DNA of 64,000 nucleotides from SZUA-309 sp050185825 (GTDB lineage: Bacteria > Pseudomonadota > Gammaproteobacteria > Pseudomonadales > Azotimanducaceae), in the NCBI GenBank assembly GCA_050185825.1, contig JBFWZA010000005.1, positions 186,001 through 250,000 of the forward strand, in the 5' to 3' direction. A program made the translations under genes and the position numbers. Positions 45,572-53,591 of this stretch are shown here, piece by piece (the first letter of the stretch is position 1; each line of letters opens with the position of its first letter). Below the pieces are notes generated by a model that had not been told where the DNA came from, ran no database searches, and saw only the letters and a list, made by a program, of their open reading frames with translations.

Positions 45572-47026
45572 TTGGACTGGTCCGACAGATTCGGCCTGGA
45601 CGATAAATCCAGGGTCGCAACTCGATGGAGTTTGGTGGGTACGGTTTCGATCAGGCTGGTACAGATACTGATCGGACTGGTTCTCGCGCGCGTGCTGCTC
45701 CCGGACGATTTCGGCGCGATCGCGATTGTACTCGTGTTTACCAGCATTCTTGGAGTAGTCGTTGATGCTGCTGTGACCCAGCCAATTGTCCAGCGTAGAA
45801 CCGAAGACCTCGAGACTCTCTCAGGTGCATTCCGCCTTGCGCTCGTGCTCGGTTTGGTGCTGTTCCTGGCACTAGTGGCTGCTGCGGAGGGGGTCGCATG
45901 GATCTACGCTCACCCAGACCTGGGAAGCTTGATCAAAATCACTGGGGTACTCGTCCTTTGCGAGGCAGCAGCTACCGTCCCGAAGGCACTTCTTATGCAG
46001 AGACTGGATTTCCAATCGATTGCTATGGCGGACGTTGCAGCTGTCAGCCTTGGTGGAGTGACGGCGCTAGCACTCGCCCTGATCGGGGTGGGTGTATGGA
46101 GCTTGGCTGCCCAGCAGTTGGTTGGCGCGACGGTTCGCACTGGCGTCATGTGGCGAAAAGCGGATTGGAGACCTTCAAACCATGGCTCAACGATTCGTAC
46201 AGCGGGCAGCTTTCGTAGTTATGCGGTTCCAATGATCGGCGCGGGATTTCTCAACGCCGTGTTCTCGAATCTCTACTCCATTGTCATCGGTCGCGCTTTC
46301 GGAATGGGTGAGCTTGGTCTCTACAACAGAGCGCTTGTGCTGCAGCAGTTGCCCGCCAGATCGTTGACGGATGCGGTTGGGCGGGTGATGTTTCCGCATT
46401 TCGCATCCTGCCGGAAGGATACGATGCGGCTGAAGGCCGAGGTACGGGAGTCGATCCAACTCCTGATGGTGATCGTCGCGCCGGTATGCCTCGGAGTCGC
46501 TTCCATCGCCGAGACGTTGGTCCAGGTCGTGCTCAACGATCGTTGGCTTGGGATGGTACCTTTGCTGTGGATGCTGGGAGTGATAGGGATCACCTACCCG
46601 CTGCACGTGGTCAATCTCACGCTGCTACGGAGTTTGGGGCATTCGGACCGGTTTCTGCGGCTTGAGTTGATCAAGCAGGCCTTGACGCTGGGCAATATTG
46701 CAGTGACCTGGCAATTCGGGCTTTCCGCGATGGTCTTCGGTCAGATGGTGGTGTCGCTGACGGCATTCTGGATCAATAGTACATTCAGCCGCCAGCTGAT
46801 CGGCTACCAGCGTACCGCGCAACTAACCGATGCTGCGCCCTACATACTTATGGCGAGCGTGATGTCGGGTGCTGTCCTTGGATTGGAATCTCTGCCCATT
46901 GTCGATCCAGTCAAACTGCCGCTCATGATCGCAAGCGGCATCTTTACCTACTGGCTTATGTGCAGATTCTTTCGGCCAAAGGGTTGGGAGAACTTGAAGT
47001 CATTGATTCGTCCAACGTCGCGATGA
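45572..47026 (+). CDS. WzxC-type polysaccharide flippase
   Basis: A membrane protein of about 484 residues with twelve or more hydrophobic helices. The first is preceded by the 'KSRVATRWSLVGTVSIRLVQ' segment typical of WzxC/RfbX-like exporters, then 'GLVLARVLLPDDFGAIA'. It should flip lipid-linked oligosaccharide across the inner membrane. No ATG exists near the start. TTG at 45566 and TTG at 45572 are candidates; I prefer 45572, since AAGG lies 6 bases before it. Its stop overlaps the next GT2 start by 4 bases (ATGA). It is divergent from rfbF across 142 bases. As the second flippase here, it may serve a separate repeat unit. Confidence 0.82.
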   Translation: MDWSDRFGLDDKSRVATRWSLVGTVSIRLVQILIGLVLARVLLPDDFGAIAIVLVFTSILGVVVDAAVTQPIVQRRTEDLETLSGAFRLALVLGLVLFLALVAAAEGVAWIYAHPDLGSLIKITGVLVLCEAAATVPKALLMQRLDFQSIAMADVAAVSLGGVTALALALIGVGVWSLAAQQLVGATVRTGVMWRKADWRPSNHGSTIRTAGSFRSYAVPMIGAGFLNAVFSNLYSIVIGRAFGMGELGLYNRALVLQQLPARSLTDAVGRVMFPHFASCRKDTMRLKAEVRESIQLLMVIVAPVCLGVASIAETLVQVVLNDRWLGMVPLLWMLGVIGITYPLHVVNLTLLRSLGHSDRFLRLELIKQALTLGNIAVTWQFGLSAMVFGQMVVSLTAFWINSTFSRQLIGYQRTAQLTDAAPYILMASVMSGAVLGLESLPIVDPVKLPLMIASGIFTYWLMCRFFRPKGWENLKSLIRPTSR

Positions 47027-48045
47027 CCGATCAACCCCTAGTGAGCGTGCACATGATCACCTACAACCACGCGCCCTTCATCGAGCGTGCGGTGCGCAGC
47101 GTGGTTCAGCAGAGAACAGATTTTCCGTTCGAGCTGGTGATCGGCGAGGATTGCTCGACCGACGCCACTCGCGAGATCGTAACACTACTCGCTGCCGAGT
47201 ATCCGGACATCATTCGTGTGCTCCCCGCCAGCTCGAACTTGGGTATGCGTCTCAACAGCAACCGCACCACGGATGCCTGCCGTGGTAAGTACATCGCCTG
47301 GTGCGAAGGGGATGACTTCTGGCAGCGGCTGGACAAGCTTGCGCTGCAGGCCTCCTACCTCGAAACCTATCCCGACTGCGGACTCGTGCATTCGGACCAC
47401 GACCGGATTTTCCTGGATCGCGGCCTCGTGGTTCCGAGCTTCTTTGCCGCGACGGGCAACCGCCCGGGGCCCGAGGCGGACCTGTTTCGGGGCTGGAACG
47501 ACTTTCACGTGTTGACCTGCACGGCCATGGCCCGGGCCGATCTCGTTCACCACGCGTCGAACGATCCCGTCCTGTACCGCAATCCGAATTTCAGGGGGGC
47601 GGGTGACGTGCCTCTATTCATCGAGATCTGCCTGCAGTCGCGCTGCCACTACATCGATGAGTCTCTGGCGACTTACAACGTGCATGCAGACAGTGTCTCC
47701 CGCTCCACGGATCCTGCCCGATCCGCCCGGTTCGTGCTCGCCAATGTGGAGGCACGCCTGTACCTGGCACAGAAGCACGAGTTGCATGAACAGAGCGCTT
47801 TCTATTCCCGCCGGTTGCCGAGGTCTCAGCTCTGGGTGGCGTTCTTCGAGCAGAACCCGACGTTGGCCGATGAGGCCTGGTCTAAGATCAGTGTGCCGAA
47901 GCTCATGGACCGATGGCTGCACACCGGCGCTCGCCACGAAGGCTGGCACCGGATGCTGCATCCGATTCTCACCCGGTATCTCGACTGGCGCGCCCGACCA
48001 CCGCAAGGGTGGTTCCGGCGCGCGGTGCCGTTGCAGGCCGGTTGA
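47023..48045 (+). CDS. GT2-family glycosyltransferase
   Basis: A 340-residue GT-A glycosyltransferase with 'VSVHMITYNHAPFIERAV', 'ELVIGEDCSTDATREI', the metal site in 'IAWCEGDDFWQRLDK' near residue 93 and a histidine-containing 'FHVLTCTAMAR' segment. The frame is open from 46960, but the ATG at 47023 gives the typical family N-terminus and overlaps the flippase stop by 4 bases. The C-terminal ~80 residues are basic and may contact the membrane. The ATP-grasp gene starts on the base after its stop, so the three plus-strand genes form one tight operon. Sugar unknown. Confidence 0.88.
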   Translation: MTDQPLVSVHMITYNHAPFIERAVRSVVQQRTDFPFELVIGEDCSTDATREIVTLLAAEYPDIIRVLPASSNLGMRLNSNRTTDACRGKYIAWCEGDDFWQRLDKLALQASYLETYPDCGLVHSDHDRIFLDRGLVVPSFFAATGNRPGPEADLFRGWNDFHVLTCTAMARADLVHHASNDPVLYRNPNFRGAGDVPLFIEICLQSRCHYIDESLATYNVHADSVSRSTDPARSARFVLANVEARLYLAQKHELHEQSAFYSRRLPRSQLWVAFFEQNPTLADEAWSKISVPKLMDRWLHTGARHEGWHRMLHPILTRYLDWRARPPQGWFRRAVPLQAG

Positions 48046-49047
48046 ATGAACGTTCTCCTCTGCACCGTGGGTCGTCGTGGTTATGTGGCCGACTACTTCC
48101 GTGCGGTTGCGGGTGTGGATCACGTGTTCTCGACCACCGACCGGGCATCCCTGGAGGTCGGCTACTCCATCGGTGGGCTCTCTACCGACGGGGTGGACGT
48201 GGTCTCCCCCATCCGATCCGACACTTACGTGGGTGACATTCTGGAGGTCTGCTCGCGCCGCAACATCTCCCTGCTGACATCCCTGTTCGATCTGGACGTG
48301 CTGGTGCTCTCGAAGCACCTCGACGCTCTGGTCGATGAGGGGGTGTTTCCGGTGCTGTCGTCTACCGCCGTGTGCAGCACGTGCATCAGCAAGCTCGCCA
48401 CAGAGCGATTCCTGGCCGGGCACGGTTTTCTGACGCCGCAGAGCACCCGGCTGGCGGACCTCCGGCCGAACGCTGCGACCTTCCCGCTGGTCGTCAAGCC
48501 CGATACCGGCCACGCCAGCCTCAATCACTGGCTCATCACTTGTGCCGCGGAGCTCGAGCTGCTGAAGGGCTCTCCCGCGGCACCCGGCCTGATTGCCCAG
48601 TCGTACCTGCCTTACCCCGAGTTCGGCCTGGATGTCTTCAACGACCAGGGTGGCCGGACCATCGCCTGCGTGGTCAAGCGCAAGATCGCCATGCGCGCAG
48701 GTGAGACCGATCAGGCCGTGACCGTGAAGGACGATGCGCTGATCGAGTTCGGCGTGGCGCTGGGCGAAGCGCTCGGGCACCTCGGCCCGCTCGACGTGGA
48801 TCTGATGCTCACCCCGGACGGCCCCGTGGTGCTGGATCTGAACGCGAGGCTGGGTGGCGGCTATCCCCTCTCCCACGCCGCGGGCGTGGATTTCCCGGGC
48901 TGGATGGTGGCCATGGCCAGGGGCGAGGTGCCGACGTCGCGCCTAGGCAACTACCGGGAAGGTCTGGTGATGCTCAAGGACGTGAGGCCGCAGTTCTTCG
49001 AGGCCGGCAGTCTCGCTGCCCGCTTCACGCCCGCCGGCCGTGCCTGA
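48046..49047 (+). CDS. ATP-grasp ligase-like protein
   Basis: A 333-residue ATP-grasp enzyme. The N-terminal preATP-grasp Rossmann-like domain starts 'VLLCTVGRRGYVADYF'. The central and C-terminal parts carry 'TFPLVVKPDTGHASL' (nucleotide-binding Lys), 'LIAQSYLPYPEFGLDVF', and a metal site in 'DVDLMLTPDGPVVLDLNARL' with 'GGGYPLSH'. Such enzymes join a carboxylate to an amine or thiol via an acyl-phosphate. In glycan loci, relatives attach amino acids to sugars. Here it follows a GT2 gene with no gap and converges, with 23 bases of overlap, on a DegT aminotransferase gene that would make an amino sugar. An aminoacyl or amide decoration is therefore plausible but unproven. Confidence 0.82.
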   Translation: MNVLLCTVGRRGYVADYFRAVAGVDHVFSTTDRASLEVGYSIGGLSTDGVDVVSPIRSDTYVGDILEVCSRRNISLLTSLFDLDVLVLSKHLDALVDEGVFPVLSSTAVCSTCISKLATERFLAGHGFLTPQSTRLADLRPNAATFPLVVKPDTGHASLNHWLITCAAELELLKGSPAAPGLIAQSYLPYPEFGLDVFNDQGGRTIACVVKRKIAMRAGETDQAVTVKDDALIEFGVALGEALGHLGPLDVDLMLTPDGPVVLDLNARLGGGYPLSHAAGVDFPGWMVAMARGEVPTSRLGNYREGLVMLKDVRPQFFEAGSLAARFTPAGRA

Positions 49048-50242
49048 ACCCACTGCTGAGGCCGGAGAGCCGATCCCGAATCTCGTCGGCATGCTCGCGG
49101 ATGCTCTGCAGGAGGTCGACGACCCGCGCGACCAGACCGGGCGACAGATCCGCCCCGCAGGGCAGGCACAGAACCGAGCGTGATACCGCCTCTGTTGCCG
49201 GCAGGCAGCGGTTGCTGGTCGCGTACGGGGGGGACCGATGGCAGCCCGGATGGAAATAGCGTCGCGCCAGCACGTTTTCCGCCTGCAGCGACCGCATGGT
49301 GGCGTCGCGGGACAATCCGAAGGTTGCCTCATCGAGCATGACGGTGACGTACTGATAGTTCGGGTTCGTCGACTCGTCGAAGCGCAGCAGCTCCACCCCG
49401 GGCACCTCGGCCAGATCTTTCGCGTAGGCGTGGTAGGTGTCGCGGTTGATCGCCGTGATTTCCCGAATGTCCGCGAGGGTCGAGAGGCCCATGGCCGCAT
49501 TAAATTCGTTCATCTTGGCATTGATGCCGAGCCCTTCCACCTCGTCGCTGTCACCGAAGCCGAAGTCGATCATGCGGCGAAGCTCCCGGGCGAGGACGGA
49601 ATCCCGGGTGGCGATGGCACCGCCTTCCAGGCTGTTGACGAACTTCGTGGCATGGAAGCTGAAGATCTCGGCCGCACCGAAGTTGCCGATCTTCCTGCCG
49701 TCGAGGCAGACGTTGAAGGCGTGGGCGGCGTCGAAGACCACGGGAATACCGTGGCGCTCGCCGATTTCCGTGAGCGCGGAGATCGCACAGGGGCGTCCCC
49801 AGAGATGCACCGCGAGAATGGCGCCGGTGTTCGGCGTGATGCTGTTTTCCACCAGCTTCGGATCGATGTTGTGCGTGTGCGGATCGATCTCGCAGAAGAC
49901 CGGCGTGAGCCCCTGCCACGTCACGGCGTGGGCCGTGGCGATGTAGGTGAACGAGGGCACGATGACCTCGCCGCGGATGCCCAGCGCCTTGAGGAGCACC
50001 ATGATGCCGAGAGTGCCGTTTGCCACGGGAATCACGTGCTCGATCTCGAGCTGCGCGCTGAGCATGCGCTCGAACCGGTTGAGCAGCGGACCGCTGTTGG
50101 TGAGCCGGCGGTTGTCGAGGATCCCCTCGATCCGCTTGATCAGCGTCCTGCGATCGCCGATGAAGGGGCGGCCCACATGCAGCGCCTGGCTGAACGCGGG
50201 CTCCCCTCCCAGAATCGCCAGATCGTGCGGGTGGTGCTTCAT
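49025..50242 (-). CDS. DegT/DnrJ/EryC1 sugar aminotransferase
   Basis: A PLP-dependent aminotransferase of 405 residues that adds an amino group to a keto-deoxysugar nucleotide. It has 'DNRRLTNSGPLLNRFERML' near the N-terminus, 'VANGTLGIMVLLKALGIRG', 'PSFTYIATAHAV', 'VVFDAAHAF' with the PLP-binding Asp, and 'FSFHATKFVNSLEGGA' with the Schiff-base Lys, then 'NAKMNEFNAAMGL'. It is the last gene of the exosortase-wzz-rml run and overlaps rmlD by 4 bases (ATGA). RmlA and RmlB would supply a dTDP-4-keto-6-deoxyglucose substrate, so a dTDP-amino sugar is likely; the exact isomer is not clear. Confidence 0.92.
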   Translation of the reverse strand: MKHHPHDLAILGGEPAFSQALHVGRPFIGDRRTLIKRIEGILDNRRLTNSGPLLNRFERMLSAQLEIEHVIPVANGTLGIMVLLKALGIRGEVIVPSFTYIATAHAVTWQGLTPVFCEIDPHTHNIDPKLVENSITPNTGAILAVHLWGRPCAISALTEIGERHGIPVVFDAAHAFNVCLDGRKIGNFGAAEIFSFHATKFVNSLEGGAIATRDSVLARELRRMIDFGFGDSDEVEGLGINAKMNEFNAAMGLSTLADIREITAINRDTYHAYAKDLAEVPGVELLRFDESTNPNYQYVTVMLDEATFGLSRDATMRSLQAENVLARRYFHPGCHRSPPYATSNRCLPATEAVSRSVLCLPCGADLSPGLVARVVDLLQSIREHADEIRDRLSGLSSGFRHGRRA

Positions 50243-51108
50243 AGCTGCTGGATCACGCTCCTCAATCCCGTTTCCCAGGACTCCGCTCGATACCCCAGCG
50301 CGCTGCGGAGCTTCGCCGACTCGAGCACGGAGTTCGCGGGCCGGTTGGCGAGCGTCGGGTACTCGGAAGTGGCGATCGGGATGAGCTTGGGCATCCCAGC
50401 AAGCTTCTCAGACTCGTAACCCAACTGAAATATTTTTTTTGCAAAACCGTGCCAGGTAGTTGCAGGTCCCCCGGAAGTCAGGTGGTAAAGACCCGAGGGC
50501 AGCGGCGACCCCCGCACCCAGCGATCGCGCACATCGAGCAGCACGGTGGCGATGTGAGCAGCCGCCGTCGGAATCCCGTGCTGGTCGCTGACCACCCGGA
50601 CCTCGTCCCGCTCCCGGGCCAGCCGCAGCATGGTCCTCACGAAATTCGTGCCCGTGTGGCTGAACACCCAGCTGGTGCGGAACACCCAGCTGTGGATAAG
50701 TGAGGACTGCCGTACCGCCAGCTCTCCGGCGAGCTTGGAGCGGCCGTAGGCCGTTTGCGGTGAGGTGGGGTCATCTTCCCGGTAGGGAGCCTGCTGTGTG
50801 CCGGCAAACACGTAGTCCGTGGACAGGTGGACCAGCGGGATGCCGGCGGCAGTCGCTGTTTCCGCGATCCGGCGCACGGCATCCCCGTTGATGCGCAGCG
50901 CCCGTGCCGGCTCCTCCTCCGCACGATCCACCGCGGTGTAGGCAGCGGCGTTGATGAGAAAATCCGGCTTGAGCGCGAGGAGCCGATCGGAGATGCAGTC
51001 CAGCTGCTCCAGATCGAGTGCCTGTCGGTCCAGGAAGACGGCATCCGGCATGAGCGGCTGCAGACAGGTGGCCACCTGCCCCGTCCGGCCGATGACGACG
51101 GTGGTCAT
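50239..51108 (-). CDS. rmlD: dTDP-4-dehydrorhamnose reductase
   Basis: Last step of dTDP-L-rhamnose synthesis, an NADPH-dependent reduction. The 289-residue protein from the ATG at 51108 begins 'MTTVVIGRTGQVATCLQ', the usual RmlD Rossmann start. It has 'INAAAYTAVDRAEEEPARA', 'LSTDYVFAGTQQAPYREDD' and 'YGRSKLAGE' with the catalytic Tyr/Lys, then 'RTSWVFS'. The frame is open to 51360, but that extension is an out-of-frame read of rmlC. It overlaps rmlC and the aminotransferase gene by 4 bases on each side (ATGA), which is a sign of coupled translation. Confidence 0.95.
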   Translation of the reverse strand: MTTVVIGRTGQVATCLQPLMPDAVFLDRQALDLEQLDCISDRLLALKPDFLINAAAYTAVDRAEEEPARALRINGDAVRRIAETATAAGIPLVHLSTDYVFAGTQQAPYREDDPTSPQTAYGRSKLAGELAVRQSSLIHSWVFRTSWVFSHTGTNFVRTMLRLARERDEVRVVSDQHGIPTAAAHIATVLLDVRDRWVRGSPLPSGLYHLTSGGPATTWHGFAKKIFQLGYESEKLAGMPKLIPIATSEYPTLANRPANSVLESAKLRSALGYRAESWETGLRSVIQQL

Positions 51109-51647
51109 GTGGCTACCCTGAGGCTCCCGAGGGTCGGCAGCCGCTGGTCTTTGTCGGACACTATGGGATCCGCCAGCGGCCAGTCGATGGCCAGGTCCGG
51201 ATCGTTCCAGACCACACCGCCCTCGTCCTCCGGCCGGTAGTAGCCGACGCACTTGTACTCGAAATCCGCCGTGTCGGACAACACCTGAAAGCCGTGGGCG
51301 TAGCCTTCCGGCACGAACAGCTGCTGGTGATTGGACTCGCTGAGGTGAAATCCGACCCACCGGCCGAACGTCTCAGATTCCGGGTTCACATCCGCGGCGA
51401 CGTCGAATACCTCCCCCCTGACGACTCGAACCAGCTTTGCCTGGGGATGTGCTATCTGGAAGTGCAGGCCCCGCAGCACACCTCGACCTGATCGGGAGTG
51501 ATTATCCTGCACGAAGTCGAGTCGGCGCCCTAGCGCGTCCTCGTACCGTCGCTGCTGGTAGGTCTCGAGGAAAAAGCCACGCTCGTCCCCGAAGACCCTG
51601 GGCTCGATGAGCACCACCCCGGGCAGGCTGGTGGGCGTGACGTTCAC
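51105..51647 (-). CDS. rmlC: dTDP-4-dehydrorhamnose 3,5-epimerase
   Basis: A cupin-fold enzyme that epimerises dTDP-4-keto-6-deoxyglucose at C-3 and C-5. The 180-residue length is normal. Motifs are 'EPRVFGDERGFFLETYQ', 'FVQDNHSRSGRGVLRGLHFQ' (with the catalytic His), 'LVRVVRGEVFDVAADVNPES' and 'FVPEGYAHGFQVLSDTADF' followed by 'YKC'. It overlaps rmlA and rmlD by 4 bases each. Its presence with rmlA, rmlB and rmlD shows that L-rhamnose is a likely component of the polysaccharide. Nothing unusual in the sequence. Confidence 0.96.
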   Translation of the reverse strand: MNVTPTSLPGVVLIEPRVFGDERGFFLETYQQRRYEDALGRRLDFVQDNHSRSGRGVLRGLHFQIAHPQAKLVRVVRGEVFDVAADVNPESETFGRWVGFHLSESNHQQLFVPEGYAHGFQVLSDTADFEYKCVGYYRPEDEGGVVWNDPDLAIDWPLADPIVSDKDQRLPTLGSLRVAT

Positions 51648-52531
51648 CGTGCTTCCAGCAGCTTCAGGAGGTACTCACCGTAGCCGCTTTTCCTGAGCGG
51701 TGCCGCCAGCCTTTCCAGGCATTCATCGCTGATCCAGCCCGACGCCCAGGCGATCTCCTCCGGGCAGGCCACCTTCAGACCCTGGCGCTTTTCCAGTGTC
51801 TGGATGAAGTGGGCGGCCTCCAGGAGAGAATCGTGCGTGCCGGTATCGAGCCAGGCCATGCCACGGGCCATCACGGAGACGGTGAGCTCGCCACGCGCCA
51901 GATACCAGCGGTTGACGTCGGTGATCTCGAGCTCGCCCCGGGCAGAGGGTTGGATGGTCTTCGCCACGTCCACGATCCGCTCGTCGTAGAAGTACAGTCC
52001 GGTGACGGCGTACCGGCTCTTCGGCCGTGCGGGTTTCTCCTCGATGGAGATGGCAGCACCCTCTGCATCGAACTCGACGACGCCGAACTGCTCCGGGTTC
52101 GTTACCGGGTAGGCGAATACCGAAGCACCGGTTTCTGCCGCGTTGGCCTGCCTGAGCAGGCCGCTGAAGCCGGCGCCGAAGAAGAGGTTGTCTCCCAGCA
52201 CCAGGCAGGCGGGAGCGCCGTCGAGGAACGGCTCGCCGATGAGAAATGCCTGGGCGAGCCCGTCCGGTGACGGCTGCACCTCGTAGGAGATGCGGATACC
52301 CCACTGGCCGCCATCACCCAGCAGCTGGCGGAACCGATCGATGTCCACCGGCGTGGAAATCACCAGCACGTCGCGGATGCCTGCCAGCATCAGGGTGGTG
52401 AGCGGGTAGTAGATCATGGGCTTGTCGTACACCGGCAGGAGCTGCTTGGAGATGCCCTGGGTGATAGGGTGCAGCCGGGTGCCGGCGCCGCCCGCCAGAA
52501 TGATGCCCTTGCGAGTTTTCCTACGACCCAA
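51644..52531 (-). CDS. rmlA: Glucose-1-phosphate thymidylyltransferase
   Basis: Makes dTDP-glucose from dTTP and glucose-1-phosphate. A 295-residue nucleotidyltransferase with 'GIILAGGAGTRLHPITQGIS' at the N-terminus, 'QLLPVYDKPMIYYPLTTLM', 'LVLGDNLFFGAGFS', 'VVEFDAEGAAISIEEKPARP' and the C-terminal 'ISDECLERLAAPLRKSGYG'. The start is a TTG at 52531, inside the 3' end of rmlB (11-base overlap), with GGAGG and AGGG sequences upstream; no ATG lies near. Weak start codons in tight operons can tune enzyme levels. It is one of four consecutive rhamnose genes. Confidence 0.95.
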   Translation of the reverse strand: MGRRKTRKGIILAGGAGTRLHPITQGISKQLLPVYDKPMIYYPLTTLMLAGIRDVLVISTPVDIDRFRQLLGDGGQWGIRISYEVQPSPDGLAQAFLIGEPFLDGAPACLVLGDNLFFGAGFSGLLRQANAAETGASVFAYPVTNPEQFGVVEFDAEGAAISIEEKPARPKSRYAVTGLYFYDERIVDVAKTIQPSARGELEITDVNRWYLARGELTVSVMARGMAWLDTGTHDSLLEAAHFIQTLEKRQGLKVACPEEIAWASGWISDECLERLAAPLRKSGYGEYLLKLLEAR

Positions 52532-53591
52532 CGGCCCTGCCCTCCGCCTGCTCCCGCCAGCGCAGGTAGCTTCCGTCCTGGACGCGACGCCACCAGCCCC
52601 GATTGTTCAGGTACCAGCGCACGGTCTTCTCGAGGCCCGACGCGAACGTTTCTGCCTGCTCCCAGCCCAGCGCCTCGCGGATGCGTGTGCTGTCGATCGC
52701 GTATCGCCGGTCGTGACCCGGCCGGTCCGGAACGCGGGTGATCAGCTCGCGGTATGACCCTCCTGTGCGGGGCTTGAGCTCGTCCAGCAGATCGCAGATC
52801 GTTTGAACGACCTCGAGGTTCCGCCGCTCGCTGTTACCACCGACGTTGTACGACTCTCCGATCTCCCCGCCGTCCATGATACGCACGAGGGCAGCCGCAT
52901 GATCGTCCACGTAGAGCCAGTCGCGGATCTGCTGGCCGTCACCGTAAACGGGCAGTGGCCGCTCGTTCAGCGCGTTGATGATCATGAGCGGGATCAGCTT
53001 TTCAGGAAACTGGCACGGCCCGTAGTTGTTGGAGCAGTTGCTGATGAGCGTGGGAAAGCCGTAGGTGCGCTGCCAGGCGCGCACGAGATGGTCGGATGCG
53101 GCCTTGGACGCGGAGTATGGCGAACTGGGCGCGTAGGGGGTCTGCTCGTTGAATCCGGGAGCATCGGCTTCGAGATCGCCAAACACCTCGTCCGTAGAGA
53201 TGTGCAGGAAGCGGAAAGTATCGCCGCGGCGGGTGTCCAGCCCCTGCCGATAGGCCGCGCACTGCTCCAGCAGGGTGAGCGTGCCCATCACGTTCGTCAG
53301 CACGAACTCGCCCGGAGCGTCGATGGAGCGGTCCACATGACTCTCTGCCGCCAGATGGAAGACCGCGTCGGGCTGGTGCTTTCGCAACACCTCGCCGATC
53401 GCCCGGGCATCGCGAATGTCTGCCCGTTCGAAGCGATAACGTGGAGAGCCGCTGACTTCACTCAGCGACTCGGGATTGGCTGCGTACGTCAGCGCGTCGA
53501 CGTTAACGACCTCGTGGTTGGAGGTCTGAATGAGCCGCCGGATCAGCGCGGAGCCGATAAACCCGGCACCGCCGGTAACGAGAAACCTCAT
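52521..53591 (-). CDS. rmlB: dTDP-glucose 4,6-dehydratase
   Basis: Converts dTDP-glucose to dTDP-4-keto-6-deoxyglucose with bound NAD. The 356-residue length is typical. It has the Rossmann motif 'VTGGAGFIGSALIRRLI', 'VFHLAAESHVDRSI', the dehydratase signature 'ISTDEVFGDL' with the TDE triad, 'YSASKAASDHLV' with catalytic Tyr/Lys, 'NCSNNYGPCQFPEKLIPLMI' and 'RDWLYVDDHAAAL'. It is coupled to the chain-length gene by a 4-base overlap (ATGA). Its product feeds both RmlC/RmlD and probably the DegT aminotransferase at the end of the same operon. Confidence 0.97.
   Translation of the reverse strand: MRFLVTGGAGFIGSALIRRLIQTSNHEVVNVDALTYAANPESLSEVSGSPRYRFERADIRDARAIGEVLRKHQPDAVFHLAAESHVDRSIDAPGEFVLTNVMGTLTLLEQCAAYRQGLDTRRGDTFRFLHISTDEVFGDLEADAPGFNEQTPYAPSSPYSASKAASDHLVRAWQRTYGFPTLISNCSNNYGPCQFPEKLIPLMIINALNERPLPVYGDGQQIRDWLYVDDHAAALVRIMDGGEIGESYNVGGNSERRNLEVVQTICDLLDELKPRTGGSYRELITRVPDRPGHDRRYAIDSTRIREALGWEQAETFASGLEKTVRWYLNNRGWWRRVQDGSYLRWREQAEGRAVGS

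Noticed and set aside
47614..48876. 420-residue minus-strand frame opposite the GT2 and ATP-grasp genes
   Set aside because: The plus-strand genes have clear motifs and coupled starts; this frame is a GC-rich antisense shadow with no domain.
49238..50419. 393-residue plus-strand frame opposite the DegT gene
   Set aside because: Low-complexity, Arg/Glu/His-rich antisense frame; DegT on the other strand has all PLP motifs.
51109..51360. 84-residue N-terminal extension of RmlD
   Set aside because: It is an out-of-frame read of rmlC; the ATG at 51108 gives the canonical RmlD start and a 4-base overlap.
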